Of a stretch of DNA of 64,000 nucleotides, positions 10,637 to 19,698 are shown piece by piece (within the stretch, counting starts at the first letter, position 1; each line of letters starts with the position of its first letter). The notes under the pieces are model-generated. The model worked only from the letters and a program-made list of their open reading frames with translations. It did not search any database and had not been told where the DNA came from. Origin of the DNA: Acidovorax sp. GBBC 1281. Its GTDB lineage: Bacteria > Pseudomonadota > Gammaproteobacteria > Burkholderiales > Burkholderiaceae_C. The stretch lies in the NCBI RefSeq assembly GCF_028473645.1, contig NZ_CP097269.1:628001-692000 (forward strand), in the 5' to 3' direction. The translations under genes and the position numbers were made by a program.

Positions 10637-11695
10637 TCAGTCCACCTTCGCTCCCGACGCCTTCACCACCTTGGCCCACTTGCGGTGTTCGCTGTCGATG
10701 TGTTTGGCGAAGTCGGCCGGCGAGTTGCCGCCGGGGATCGCGCCCTGCGCCAGCAGGCGCTCCTTGACGGCCGGGGTGGCGAGGGCCTTGGCGGTTTCCT
10801 GCTGGATGCGGGCCACGATCTCGGGCGGGGTCCCGGCGGGGGCGAGCAGGCCGAACCACGAGCTGGCCTCGTAGCCCTTGAGATCCGGGCCGCCGACCTC
10901 CTCCACCGTGGGCACATCGGGCAGGGCGGGCGAGCGGTGGGCGCTGGTCACGGCCAGGGCCTTGAGCTTGCCGGCCTTGATCTGCGCCATGGAAGACGGC
11001 AGGTTGTCGAACATCACGTCCATGTTGCCGCCCACCAGGTCCAGCAGCGCGGGGCCGGAGCCGCGGTAGGGCATGTGCAGCATGTAGGTCCCGGTCATGC
11101 TCTTGAACAGCTCGCCGGCCAGGTGGATCGAGGTGCCGTTGCCGCTCGATGCCATGTTCAGCTGGCCCGGGTGGGCCTTGGCGTAGCGGATGAAGTCGGG
11201 CACCGACTGGATGCCCAGCGTGCGCGCCTTGTCGGCGTTGATCTCCATCACGTTGGGCACGGCCGCCACCAGGGTGATGGGCACGAAGTCCTTGATGGGG
11301 TCGTACGGCAGCTTGCTGTACAGCGCGCGGTTGATGCCGTGCGTGCCAACCGTGCCCATCAGCAGGGTGTAGCCGTCGGCCGGCGACTTGGCGACCACTT
11401 CGGCGCCGATGTTGCCGCCCGCGCCGCCCCGGTTGTCCACGATGAACTGCTGGCCGAAGGCGCGGCCCAGCTCAGGCGCCACGGCGCGCGCCAGGATGTC
11501 GGTGGTGCCGCCGGGGGCGAACGGCACGACGATGCGCACCGGCTTGGTGGGCCATGCGCCGGACTGGGCATGGGCGCCGGGCATCGCGTTCCAAAGGCCG
11601 GCGGCCAGCAGCAGGGCGGCGAGCGCCAGTGCGCGGCGGCGCGGCGTGGCAAGGGGCTGGCGAAGGGTCTTGGACGGGGTGGCGGAAAAGCGCAT
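10637..11695 (-). CDS. Bug/TctC-family tripartite tricarboxylate binding protein
   Basis: 352 residues. A signal peptide of ~44 residues ([25 protein letters not shown], cut after AHA) is followed by the Bug signature [23 protein letters not shown], then [29 protein letters not shown]. The protein would bind a carboxylate in the periplasm. Such proteins serve either TctAB permeases or as free sensors, and no tctA/tctB lies nearby, which is common for the very expanded Bug family in Comamonadaceae. The ATG at 11695 gives the signal peptide; longer starts do not. Ligand unknown. Confidence 0.9.
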   Translation of the reverse strand: MRFSATPSKTLRQPLATPRRRALALAALLLAAGLWNAMPGAHAQSGAWPTKPVRIVVPFAPGGTTDILARAVAPELGRAFGQQFIVDNRGGAGGNIGAEVVAKSPADGYTLLMGTVGTHGINRALYSKLPYDPIKDFVPITLVAAVPNVMEINADKARTLGIQSVPDFIRYAKAHPGQLNMASSGNGTSIHLAGELFKSMTGTYMLHMPYRGSGPALLDLVGGNMDVMFDNLPSSMAQIKAGKLKALAVTSAHRSPALPDVPTVEEVGGPDLKGYEASSWFGLLAPAGTPPEIVARIQQETAKALATPAVKERLLAQGAIPGGNSPADFAKHIDSEHRKWAKVVKASGAKVD

Positions 11696-11815
11696 GGGGA
11701 TCGGTCCTTGGGGCTGGCGGTCAATCCCCCGTTGTAGGCCCCGCTGCGCGAGGCGGGCAGAGGGATGACCCGTAGGCCGGAGCGCGTTCCACGCCTCGCA
11801 AAATGCGCGCCCCAA

Positions 11816-11850
11816 GAAAAAACCGCCCGGGGCGCAAGGCCTGGGGCGGT
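11816..11850 (-). terminator. Rho-independent terminator of the Bug gene at 11913-12902
   Basis: ACCGCCC (11822-11828) pairs with GGGCGGT (11844-11850). On the minus strand the stem is followed by a T run (complement of the A run ending at 11822). It is 60 bp past the stop of the upstream minus-strand gene and separates the two Bug genes. Confidence 0.75.
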
Positions 11851-11912
11851 CGGGGCGATGCGCGGGCGCTGCGTGTGGCGCAGTGCCCGGCCCGTCAGTG
11901 GGATCAGTCGGA

Positions 11913-12902
11913 TCAGTCGGCGTAGGTGCCGGCGGCCTTGATGATGGGGCCCCACTTGTCGATCTCGGCCTGCACGAACTTCTTGTGCTCGGCCGGTTCG
12001 ACGCGCTGGTCGGCCGCCACCACGGCGCCCAGGCCTTCCTGCTTCTTGATGAAGTCGGGGTCCTTCAGCGCGGCCTTCAGGGCGTCGTTGAGCTTCTTGA
12101 GCACGTCGGCGGGCGTGCCCTTGGGCGCGTACAGGCCGTGCCAGATCGTGACCTGGAAGTCCTTGACGCCGGACTCGGCCAGCGTGGGCAGGTCCTTGAG
12201 GGATGGCGTGGTGAGGCGCTTGGGCGTGGTGACCGCGTAGGCCTTGACCTTCTTGGCCTCGATCTGCGAGGTGGTGTTGGTGGTCTGGTCGCACAGCAGG
12301 TCGATCTGGCCACCGATCAGGTCGGTGATGGCGGGTGCCGTGCCCTTGTAGGGCACGGGGGTCATCTCGACCTTGATCGCGCTCTGGTACAGCAGGCCGC
12401 ACAGGTGGGACGCGGCGCCCAGGCCCGCATGGCCCAGGTTGATCTTGCCCTTGTTCTGCTCGATCCAGGTGGCCAGTTCCTTGTAGTTGTTGGCGGGCAG
12501 CGTGGGCTTAGCGATGAGCGTCATGGGCACGTCGTTCACGACGCCCAGGTACTCGAAGTCGTTGGGCACGCTGAACGGCAGCTTGCGGTACAGCGCCGGC
12601 ATGGTGGCCATGGCGATGTGGTTGAGCAGCAGGGTGTAGCCGTCGGGGTTGGCACGCGCCACCTTGGCGGTGCCGATGCTGCTGCCGGCACCAGCAGCGT
12701 TGTCGATCACCACGCTCACCCCACCCAGCGGCTTGCGCATGGCCTCCGCCAGATCGCGTGCCACGCGGTCGGTCGGGCCACCGGCGGCGAAAGGAACGAC
12801 GATCGTGACCGTCTTGTCCTTGGAGGGAAAACCCTGCGCCTGCGCGCCGAAAGCGGCGGCCACGGCAACGGCCACCAGTGCGGTCTTGAATGTAGTTTTC
12901 AT
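11913..12902 (-). CDS. Bug/TctC-family tripartite tricarboxylate binding protein
   Basis: 329 residues with a short signal peptide ([22 protein letters not shown]). The Bug motifs are [21 protein letters not shown] and [29 protein letters not shown]. It binds an organic acid in the periplasm. A strong ribosome site (AAAGGAAC) precedes the ATG at 12902, and a terminator follows. It is not closely similar to its neighbour at 10637 and has its own terminator, so the two are probably separate units. No permease is adjacent and the ligand is unknown. Confidence 0.9.
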   Translation of the reverse strand: MKTTFKTALVAVAVAAAFGAQAQGFPSKDKTVTIVVPFAAGGPTDRVARDLAEAMRKPLGGVSVVIDNAAGAGSSIGTAKVARANPDGYTLLLNHIAMATMPALYRKLPFSVPNDFEYLGVVNDVPMTLIAKPTLPANNYKELATWIEQNKGKINLGHAGLGAASHLCGLLYQSAIKVEMTPVPYKGTAPAITDLIGGQIDLLCDQTTNTTSQIEAKKVKAYAVTTPKRLTTPSLKDLPTLAESGVKDFQVTIWHGLYAPKGTPADVLKKLNDALKAALKDPDFIKKQEGLGAVVAADQRVEPAEHKKFVQAEIDKWGPIIKAAGTYAD

Positions 12903-13085
12903 GAGGTTCCTTTGAAAAGACGCGCCATGATAGCCACCGGTTTTTACACCGCCATCAAGGTAATTACTTAGCAGTAACGTGTAGGGGTTTAAAGGTTTAT
13001 AGGCCTGCAGCGCTGGTCTGTATTGGTTTTTCAGCTATTAATATGGGAGCGGCGGGTGCGACGATGCAGTGGGCGGCTGCCGGGC

Positions 13086-14333
13086 TCATCGATAGCTGCG
13101 TGCGTCCTCGATCACACGGCCGTCGTTGGGCAGCGTGCCGGGGGCCACCATCTCGACCTCGCCGCGCAGCTTGGTCTGCTCGCGCATCGCCTCGGCCAAT
13201 TGCACGGCCAGGCCGGCGGCGGTCTCGGTGGTTTCCACGCGCAGCAGCATCTGGTCGCTGGCCATCTCGCCGCTCACCACCAGGCGCGCGCGCAGCACCT
13301 GCGGAAAGCGCCGCACGATGTCGGCCACCTGGCCGGGGTGCACGAACATGCCGCGCACCTTGGTGGTCTGATCGGCCCGGCCCATCCAGCCCTGGATGCG
13401 GGTGTTGGTGCGGCCGGTGGGGCAGGTGCCGGGCAGCACGGCCGAGAGGTCACCCGTGCCGAAGCGGATCAGCGGGTAGTCGGGGTTGAGCGTGGTCACC
13501 ACCAGTTCGCCCACCTCGCCTTCAGGCACCGGGTCGCCGGTGCCGGGCCGCACGATCTCCACGATCACGCCCTCGTCCAGCACCAGGCCTTCGCGCGCGG
13601 TGGTTTCGTAAGCGATCAGGCCCAGGTCGGCCGTGGCATAGCACTGGTAGCCGGCCACGCCCCGCCCGGCCAGCCAGTCGCGCAGCGAGGGCGGAAACGC
13701 CTCGCCCGAGACCAGGGCCTTGCCCACGCTGGGCAGCGGCGTGCCCAGCTCGGCCGCCTTGTCCAGCAGGATCTTGAGAAAGCTCGGCGTGCCGATGTAG
13801 CCCGCGGGTTTCAGTTCGGCCATGGCCTGCACCTGCTGCTCGGTCTGGCCCGTGCCGCCCGGGAACACCGAGCAGCCCAGCGCATGGGCGCCGGTCTCCA
13901 TCATCGAGCCGGCGGGCACGAAGTGGTAGCTGAAGCTGTTGTGGATCAGCTCGCCGGGCCGAAAGCCGGCGGCGTGGATGGCGCGCGCCATGCGCCAGTA
14001 GTCGCGCCGCGTGCCCTCCGGTTCGTACAGCGTGCCGGGGCTGGCGAACACGCGCGGCATGGCGGCGCCGAACGACAGCGCGCTGAATCCGCCGAACACG
14101 TTGGTGGCACGGCCGGCCTGCTGGCGCGCGAGCAACTCGTGCTTGCGCGTGACCGGCAAGGTAGCCAGCGCCTGGCGCGTGGCGATGCCCGCCGGATCGA
14201 TGCCCTGCAGGATGCCGGCGAACGCAGGCGAGGCCCGCTGCGCATGCGCCACCTGCGCGGGCAGCGCGGCCATCAATGCGCTTTCGCGGGCTTCGGGCGG
14301 GCGGGTTTCGAGGTCGTCGTAGAAAACGCTCAT
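13086..14333 (-). CDS. Phenylacetate-CoA ligase family protein (PaaK-like)
   Basis: 415 residues, the length of PaaK-type AMP-forming ligases. Visible motifs: HNSFSYHFVPAGSMMETGAHALGC, GYIGTPSFLKILLDKA, YATADLGLIAYE and FGTGDLSAVLPGTCPTGRTNTRIQGWMGRADQTTKVRGMFVHP, the last being the PaaK C-terminal signature. It should activate a carboxylic (aryl-acetic or related) acid with ATP and CoA in the cytoplasm. A strong ribosome site (GGAGG) is 8 nt upstream of the ATG at 14333. It is the last gene of a minus-strand series with a Liv-type importer, so the importer's substrate is probably the acid it activates. Confidence 0.88.
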   Translation of the reverse strand: MSVFYDDLETRPPEARESALMAALPAQVAHAQRASPAFAGILQGIDPAGIATRQALATLPVTRKHELLARQQAGRATNVFGGFSALSFGAAMPRVFASPGTLYEPEGTRRDYWRMARAIHAAGFRPGELIHNSFSYHFVPAGSMMETGAHALGCSVFPGGTGQTEQQVQAMAELKPAGYIGTPSFLKILLDKAAELGTPLPSVGKALVSGEAFPPSLRDWLAGRGVAGYQCYATADLGLIAYETTAREGLVLDEGVIVEIVRPGTGDPVPEGEVGELVVTTLNPDYPLIRFGTGDLSAVLPGTCPTGRTNTRIQGWMGRADQTTKVRGMFVHPGQVADIVRRFPQVLRARLVVSGEMASDQMLLRVETTETAAGLAVQLAEAMREQTKLRGEVEMVAPGTLPNDGRVIEDARSYR

Positions 14334-14440
14334 GGATATACCTCCGGGGTGCACGTTCTGGGTGTGCTGGGGATGGGAGACAGGCAAACGGTGGGCTGGA
14401 CTGCGCCGCGCGGTCGCGGCGCGCCGGATTCGCGGTGGAC

Positions 14441-15250
14441 CTAGGCCAGCCAGCGCTTGCGGCGCTTGTAGCTCTTGACGTCCTTGAAGCTCTTGCGCTC
14501 GCCGCCGCCGACGCCCAGGTAGAACTCCTTCACGTCCTCGTTGTTGGCCAGGTCGCTCGCCGCGCCGTCCATCACCACGCGGCCGCTTTCCATGATGTAG
14601 CCGTAGTCCGAGTATTTGAGCGCCATGTTGGTGTTCTGCTCGGCCAGCAGGAAGGTCACCTTTTCCTTGGTGTTGAGGTCCTTCACGATGTTGAAGACCT
14701 CCTCCACGATCTGCGGCGCCAGGCCCATCGAGGGCTCGTCGAGCAGCACCATGCTGGGGTTGGCCATGAGCGCGCGGCCGATGGCGCACATCTGCTGCTC
14801 GCCGCCCGAGGTGTAGGCGGCCTGCGACGTGCGGCGGGTCTTCAGGCGCGGGAAGTACGCATACACCTTCTCCAGGTTGGCCGCGATCTCGGCGCGGCTG
14901 GTGCGGGTGTACGAGCCCGTCATCAGGTTCTCTTCGATGGTGAGGTGGGCGAAGCAGTGGCGCCCCTCCATCACCTGCACCACGCCGCGCTGCACGAGGT
15001 CGGCGGGCGAGAGGTTCTCGATGCGCTCGCCCCGCAGTTCGATGCTGCCCTTGGTGACCGCGCCGCGCTCGCCCTGCAGCAGGTTGGAGATGGCGCGCAG
15101 CGTGGTGGTCTTGCCCGCGCCGTTGCCACCCAGGATGGCGACGATGCCGCCTTCGGGCACCTGCAGCGAGACGCCCTTGAGCACGAGGATCACGTGGTTG
15201 TAGATGACCTCGATGCCGTTGACGTTCAGGACGATGTTTCTGGGTTCCAT
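14441..15250 (-). CDS. livF: Liv-type ABC transporter ATP-binding protein (LivF-like)
   Basis: 269 residues. Walker A is ILGGNGAGKTTTLR, the signature SGGEQQMCAIGRAL, Walker B MVLLDEPSMGLAP, and the switch histidine is replaced by glutamine in LLAEQNTNMAL, as is usual for LivF. It powers import through the LivH/LivM pair encoded upstream. The C-terminus has a basic tail (KSYKRRKRWLA). The ATG at 15250 begins MEPRNIVLNVNGIEV; a longer start at 15292 would run through the inverted repeat at 15268-15306 and is less likely. Confidence 0.92.
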   Translation of the reverse strand: MEPRNIVLNVNGIEVIYNHVILVLKGVSLQVPEGGIVAILGGNGAGKTTTLRAISNLLQGERGAVTKGSIELRGERIENLSPADLVQRGVVQVMEGRHCFAHLTIEENLMTGSYTRTSRAEIAANLEKVYAYFPRLKTRRTSQAAYTSGGEQQMCAIGRALMANPSMVLLDEPSMGLAPQIVEEVFNIVKDLNTKEKVTFLLAEQNTNMALKYSDYGYIMESGRVVMDGAASDLANNEDVKEFYLGVGGGERKSFKDVKSYKRRKRWLA

Positions 15251-15267
15251 GGTGTTGCCTTCGCTGT

Positions 15268-15306
15268 GCCAATCGAAAGCGCTGCGGTGCAACGCTTTCG
15301 ATTGGC
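15268..15306. repeat. Perfect inverted repeat, 14-bp arms, upstream of livF
   Basis: GCCAATCGAAAGCG (15268-15281) and CGCTTTCGATTGGC (15293-15306) are perfect complements around an 11-nt loop, 18 bp upstream of the livF start. There is no T run on either side. It may be an operator or an mRNA hairpin that sets the ratio between the binding protein and the ATPase. Confidence 0.85.
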
Positions 15307-15389
15307 GGCTGTGAACACAGCCTCAAAAAACCGGCGCGCCCCACGCCAGCAGACGCCGCGCAAGGGCCGCCCCGCGGCGCTGGCGTCGT

Positions 15390-15427
15390 CCCCCTTCCGC
15401 TTCGCACAGCGAAGCCAGAGAAGGGGG
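15390..15427. repeat. Nested palindromic extragenic element
   Basis: An outer stem CCCCCTTC (15390-15397) / GAAGGGGG (15420-15427) encloses an inner stem GCTTCGC-ACA-GCGAAGC. It sits 30 bp beyond the binding-protein stop. The arrangement resembles the repeated hairpin elements seen between genes in Comamonadaceae, but no second copy is in this window. Confidence 0.65.
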
Positions 15428-15456
15428 AAGCCGCGCAGCGGCTCAGGGGGTTGTCC

Positions 15457-16782
15457 TTAGCTCTGGCAGTCGGCCGCATCCCGCCGCGTCATCTTCTTGT
15501 CGGCCAGGTACTTGTCGGAGCCGGCCTTGATCATGGGCTTCAGGATCTGCTCGTCGGCCTGGTACCAGTCGGAGGAGAAGTCCCACTTCTTGCCGTCCCA
15601 GGTGTGCACGCGCGACCAGGTGGAGCCCATGTGGTCGGAGCAGCTCGTGGACAGCGGCCGCATGATCCCGTCGAAGCCCAGCGCGTCGAGCTTCTTCTGA
15701 TCGAGCGCGAGGTTCTCCATGCCCCAGCGCACCTGCTCGCCGGTCATGACCTTGCCCTTGCCGAAGCGCTCCTGCGCGCGGCGCACGGACTCGACGGCCA
15801 GCATCTGGATGATCACGCCGCGCGTGTACAGCACCGATCCCACCTCGTCCTTCGGCCCCGTGCCCTGGCCCTTGTCGTGCACGTTCTTCAGGATGTCCTG
15901 GATCACCTTGGACTGCGTGCCGTAGCCGTTCAGCGCCAGCGCGTGGTAGCCCTTGGCGCCTTCGCCCACGTCGCGCACGTCCGGCTCGGCGCCGGCCCAC
16001 CACACGCCATAGAGCTTGTCGCGCGGGAAGCCCGTGGCCTGCGCTTCCTTCAGGGCGGTGGAGTTCATCACGCCCCAGCCCCACAGCAGCACGTAGTCGG
16101 GGCGGCTCTGGCGCACCTGCAGCCAGGTGGCCTTCTGCTCCACGCCGGGGGCGGTCACGGGCAGCATCTGCAGCTCGAAGCCGTGCATCCTGGCGCGCTC
16201 CTGCAGCACCGGAATGGGCTCCTTGCCGAAGGGGCTGTCGTGGTAGACCAGCGCGATCTTCTTGCCCTTGAGCTTGTCCAGCCCGCCCGCCTGCTTGCCG
16301 ATGTGCTGGATCAGGATGTCGGCGCCCGTCCAGTAGCTGCCCATGAAGGGGAAGTTCCACTTGAAGGCCATGCCGTCCTGCGCGACCGACAGGCCGTAGC
16401 CCAGCGTCATCAGCGGGATCTTGTCCACCGGGGCTTTTTCGGTCAGCGCGAAGGTGATGCCGGTGGCCTGCGGATCGAACAGCGCCACGCCGGGGCGGCC
16501 CTTCAGGCGCTCGTAGCACTCCACGCCGCGGTCGGTGGCGTAGCCGGTCTCGCATTCCTCGAACGTGAGCTTGACGCCGTTCACGCCGCCGTCGCGCGCG
16601 TTGATCATCTTGATGTAGTCCTGCTTGCCGTTGGCCCACGGCACGCCGTTGGGCGCATACGGCCCCGTGCGGTACGACAGCAGCGGAAAGAACTGCTCCT
16701 TGGCCTGCGCGACGGCGCTGGTCGCCACGGACGCACTGCCTGCCGCCACGAGGGCAGCGATCACGAGTTTCGAAAGCTTCAT
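15457..16782 (-). CDS. ABC transporter substrate-binding protein (Liv/branched-chain type)
   Basis: 441 residues with a signal peptide (MKLSKLVIAALVAAGSASVATSAVAQA). The mature part has SYRTGPYAPNGVPWANGKQDYIKMINARDGGVNG, KIALVYHDSPFGKEPIPVL and RQSRPDYVLLWGWGVMNSTALKEA, typical of type I periplasmic proteins feeding LivHMGF importers, particularly those for aromatic or aliphatic acids and amides. It is encoded between livM and livF in one minus-strand series, so all are probably one transcript. The ligand is not known; the two flanking CoA ligases favour a carboxylic acid. Confidence 0.9.
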   Translation of the reverse strand: MKLSKLVIAALVAAGSASVATSAVAQAKEQFFPLLSYRTGPYAPNGVPWANGKQDYIKMINARDGGVNGVKLTFEECETGYATDRGVECYERLKGRPGVALFDPQATGITFALTEKAPVDKIPLMTLGYGLSVAQDGMAFKWNFPFMGSYWTGADILIQHIGKQAGGLDKLKGKKIALVYHDSPFGKEPIPVLQERARMHGFELQMLPVTAPGVEQKATWLQVRQSRPDYVLLWGWGVMNSTALKEAQATGFPRDKLYGVWWAGAEPDVRDVGEGAKGYHALALNGYGTQSKVIQDILKNVHDKGQGTGPKDEVGSVLYTRGVIIQMLAVESVRRAQERFGKGKVMTGEQVRWGMENLALDQKKLDALGFDGIMRPLSTSCSDHMGSTWSRVHTWDGKKWDFSSDWYQADEQILKPMIKAGSDKYLADKKMTRRDAADCQS

Positions 16783-16835
16783 TTGTCTCTCCTTGGAAAT
16801 TGAATGGATTGAAGCGCGGGGGGGAACCGGGTGGA

Positions 16836-17912
16836 TCAGTGTGGGAAGGGCCACAAGCGCAGCTTTTGCTTGGCCGTGGACCACAGCTTGGCCAGGCCGT
16901 GCGGCTCGACGATGAGGAACCACACGATGAGCGCGCCGAAGATCATCAGCTCGGCGTGCGACACGCCGGCCGTGGAGATGTGGATGCCGAACAGGCCCAT
17001 CAGCGCGGGCAGGAACTGGTTGAGCACGATGGGCAGCACCACGATGAAGGCCGCGCCGAAGAAGCCGCCCATGATCGAGCCCAGCCCGCCGATGATCACC
17101 ATGAACAGCAGCCGGAACGACACCTCCACCGAGAACGCCGCGGGCTCCCACGCGCCCAGGTGCACGAAGGCCCAAAGCGCGCCGGCCATGCCCACGATGA
17201 ACGAGCTGACGGCGAAGGCGCTGAGCTTGGCGTACATGGGGCGGATGCCGATCACCGCGGCGGCCACGTCCATGTCGCGGATGGCCATCCACTCGCGGCC
17301 CACCGCGCCGCGCACCAGGTTCTTGGCCAGCAGCGCCACCACCACGAGCAGGGCGAGGCAAAAGAGGTACTTGGACTGCGCGCTCTCGATGGGCATACCG
17401 AACACCTGCAGTCCGTTGACCGACACCGAGCCCGAGTCGGAATTGTTGGTGAACCACTTGATGCGCAGGAACATCCAGTCGCTGAAGAACTGCGCTGCCA
17501 GCGTGGCCACCGCCAGGTACAGCCCCTTCACGCGCAGGCTGGGCAGCCCGAAGAGGATGCCGAAGAACGTGGCGCACAGCCCGCCCAGCACGATGGCCGG
17601 AATGAGCGGCAGGCCCGGCACGCGCACGAAGAAGTTGTAGGCCCCGTAGGCGCCCACGGCCATGAAGGCCCCCGAGCCCAGCGAGATCTGCCCGCAGTAG
17701 CCCACGAGGATGTTCACGCCCAGCGCGGCCATGGACATGATGACCAGCGGGATCAGGATGGCGCGGAAGAAATAGTCGCTCGCCAGCATCGGCACGGCGA
17801 TGAAGGCCACGGCCAGCAGCACCACCATGGCGATGCGGTCCTGCGCGATGGGAAAGATCTGCTGGTCGGCGCGGTAGCTCGTCTTGAACTGGCCGTTTTC
17901 GCGGTAGAGCAT
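16836..17912 (-). CDS. livM: Liv-type ABC transporter permease (LivM-like)
   Basis: 358 residues with about eight hydrophobic segments. Characteristic stretches are ALGVNILVGYCGQISLGSGAFMAVGAYGAYNF and the permease loop VGREWMAIRDMDVAAAVIGIRPMYAKLSAFAVSSFIVGMAGALW, followed by GGLGSIMGGFFGAAFIVVLP. It forms half of the membrane channel with LivH. The gene starts 31 bp downstream of the livH stop. Nothing unusual in length or motifs. Confidence 0.92.
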   Translation of the reverse strand: MLYRENGQFKTSYRADQQIFPIAQDRIAMVVLLAVAFIAVPMLASDYFFRAILIPLVIMSMAALGVNILVGYCGQISLGSGAFMAVGAYGAYNFFVRVPGLPLIPAIVLGGLCATFFGILFGLPSLRVKGLYLAVATLAAQFFSDWMFLRIKWFTNNSDSGSVSVNGLQVFGMPIESAQSKYLFCLALLVVVALLAKNLVRGAVGREWMAIRDMDVAAAVIGIRPMYAKLSAFAVSSFIVGMAGALWAFVHLGAWEPAAFSVEVSFRLLFMVIIGGLGSIMGGFFGAAFIVVLPIVLNQFLPALMGLFGIHISTAGVSHAELMIFGALIVWFLIVEPHGLAKLWSTAKQKLRLWPFPH

Positions 17913-17943
17913 GGCGTGTCTCCTGTGTTCTTGTCGTTATGGT

Positions 17944-18873
17944 TTACACGCGGTCAATGATCTTCTCTCCGAACAAGCCCTGGGGCCTGAAGAGGAGAAA
18001 GACCAGTGCCAGCACGTACGCGAACCAGATCTCGATGCCGCCGCCCACGAACGGGCCCAGGTACACCTCGGAGAGCTTCTCGCCCACGCCGATGATCAGT
18101 CCGCCGATGATGGCGCCCGGCACCGAGGTCAGGCCGCCCAGGATCACCACCGGCAGCGCGCGCAGCGCCACCGTGGTGAGCGAGAACTGCACGCCCAGCT
18201 TGCTGCCCCAGATCATTCCGGCCACGAGCGCCACCACGCCCGCCACGCACCACACGATCACCCAGATGCGGTTGAGCGGAATGCCGATGGACTGCGCCGC
18301 CTGGTGGTCGTCGGCCACGGCGCGCAGCGCGCGGCCGGTGGAGGTCTTCTGAAAGAAGATGCTCAGCAGGATCACCAGCCCCGCGGCGATGGCGGCGGCG
18401 ATCACGTCTTCCTTATTGATGAGCACGCCGCCCTCGAACATCGATTCGAGGGCGAAGATCGGCTCCTTGGGCATGCCGATGTCGATCTTGTAGATGTCGC
18501 TGCCGAACATCGTCTGGCCCAGGCCTTCGAGGAAGTAGGTGATGCCCAGCGTGGCCATGAGCAGCGTGGCGCCTTCCTGGTTGACCAGGTGGCGCAGCAC
18601 CAGCCGCTCGATGCACCAGGCCACCACAAACATGAGCGCGCCGGCCAGGACGAAGGCCGCGATGCCGGCCAGCAGCCGGCTGTCGATGCCCGTCCATTGG
18701 GGAATCCATTCGGACAGCCGCGCCATCGCGAGCGCTGCGAACAGCACCATCGCGCCCTGCGCGAAGTTGAAGACGCCCGAGGCCTTGTAGATCAGCACGA
18801 AGCCCAGGGCCACCAGCGAATACAGCATGCCCGCCATCAGGCCGCCGATCAGGGTTTCGAGAAAGAAAGCCAT
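17944..18873 (-). CDS. livH: Liv-type ABC transporter permease (LivH-like)
   Basis: 309 residues, strongly hydrophobic. Typical LivH features: LIGGLMAGMLYSLVALGFVLIYKASGVFNFAQGAM near the N-terminus, GRALRAVADDHQAAQSIGIPLNRIWVIVWCVAGVVALVAGM, and GGLTSVPGAIIGGLIIGVGEKLSE. It is the second channel subunit of the importer. It begins 16 bp after the livG stop on the minus strand, consistent with one operon. Confidence 0.93.
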   Translation of the reverse strand: MAFFLETLIGGLMAGMLYSLVALGFVLIYKASGVFNFAQGAMVLFAALAMARLSEWIPQWTGIDSRLLAGIAAFVLAGALMFVVAWCIERLVLRHLVNQEGATLLMATLGITYFLEGLGQTMFGSDIYKIDIGMPKEPIFALESMFEGGVLINKEDVIAAAIAAGLVILLSIFFQKTSTGRALRAVADDHQAAQSIGIPLNRIWVIVWCVAGVVALVAGMIWGSKLGVQFSLTTVALRALPVVILGGLTSVPGAIIGGLIIGVGEKLSEVYLGPFVGGGIEIWFAYVLALVFLLFRPQGLFGEKIIDRV

Positions 18874-18889
18874 GGTGTGTGTTCTCCGG

Positions 18890-19675
18890 TCAGTGCGAGG
18901 TGCCGAGATAGGCGCTGATCACGTCGTCGTTGCTGCGCACTTCGTCGGGCGTGCCGTCGCCGATCTTCTTGCCGTAGTCGAGCACGACCACGCGGTCGGA
19001 GATGTCCATCACCACGCCCATGTCGTGCTCGATGAGCACGATGGTGGTGCCGAACTCGTCGTTCACATCGAGGATGAAGCGGCACATGTCCTGCTTTTCC
19101 TCCACATTCATGCCGGCCATGGGCTCGTCCAGCAGCAGCACCTGCGGCTCCATGGCCAGGGCCCGGCCCAGGTCCACGCGCTTTTGCAGGCCGTAGGGCA
19201 GCTGGCCCACGGGCGTCTTGCGCCAGGCCTGGATCTCCAGGAAATCGATGATGCGTTCGACGAACGCGCGGTGGCGCATCTCCTCGCGCTCGGCCGGGCC
19301 GATGCGCAGCGCCTGCAGGAACAGGTTGATCTTGATCTTGAGGTTGCGCCCCGACATGACGTTGTCGATCACGCTCATGCCCTTGAACAGCGCCAGGTTC
19401 TGGAAGGTGCGCGCCACGCCCATCTCGGCCACCTGGCGCGAGTTCATGTGCGAGAACGTCTTGCCCCGGAAGGTGATGGAGCCGTCCTGCGGCGCATAGA
19501 CGCCGTTGATGCAGTTGAGCATCGAGCTCTTGCCCGCGCCGTTGGGGCCGATGATGGCGCGGATCTCGTGCTCGCGCACGTTGAACGAGATGTCGGTGAG
19601 CGCTTTCACGCCCCCGAACCGCAGGCTGATGTTCTGGACGTCGAGGATGACGTCGCCGATCTTCTTGGTGGTCAT
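18890..19675 (-). CDS. livG: Liv-type ABC transporter ATP-binding protein (LivG-like)
   Basis: 261 residues. Walker A IIGPNGAGKSSMLNCING, the signature region LPYGLQKRVDLGRALAMEP (a degenerate form of LSGGQ), Walker B VLLLDEPMAGMNVEEKQ and the switch IVLIEHDMGVVMDISDRVVVLDYGKKI. It pairs with LivF. The altered signature (PYGLQKR) is common in LivG proteins linked to CoA-ligase clusters. It starts 23 bp after the acyl-CoA synthetase stop. Confidence 0.93.
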   Translation of the reverse strand: MTTKKIGDVILDVQNISLRFGGVKALTDISFNVREHEIRAIIGPNGAGKSSMLNCINGVYAPQDGSITFRGKTFSHMNSRQVAEMGVARTFQNLALFKGMSVIDNVMSGRNLKIKINLFLQALRIGPAEREEMRHRAFVERIIDFLEIQAWRKTPVGQLPYGLQKRVDLGRALAMEPQVLLLDEPMAGMNVEEKQDMCRFILDVNDEFGTTIVLIEHDMGVVMDISDRVVVLDYGKKIGDGTPDEVRSNDDVISAYLGTSH

Positions 19676-19698
19676 GGTGGGGTCTTGCGGCGTTGCGG

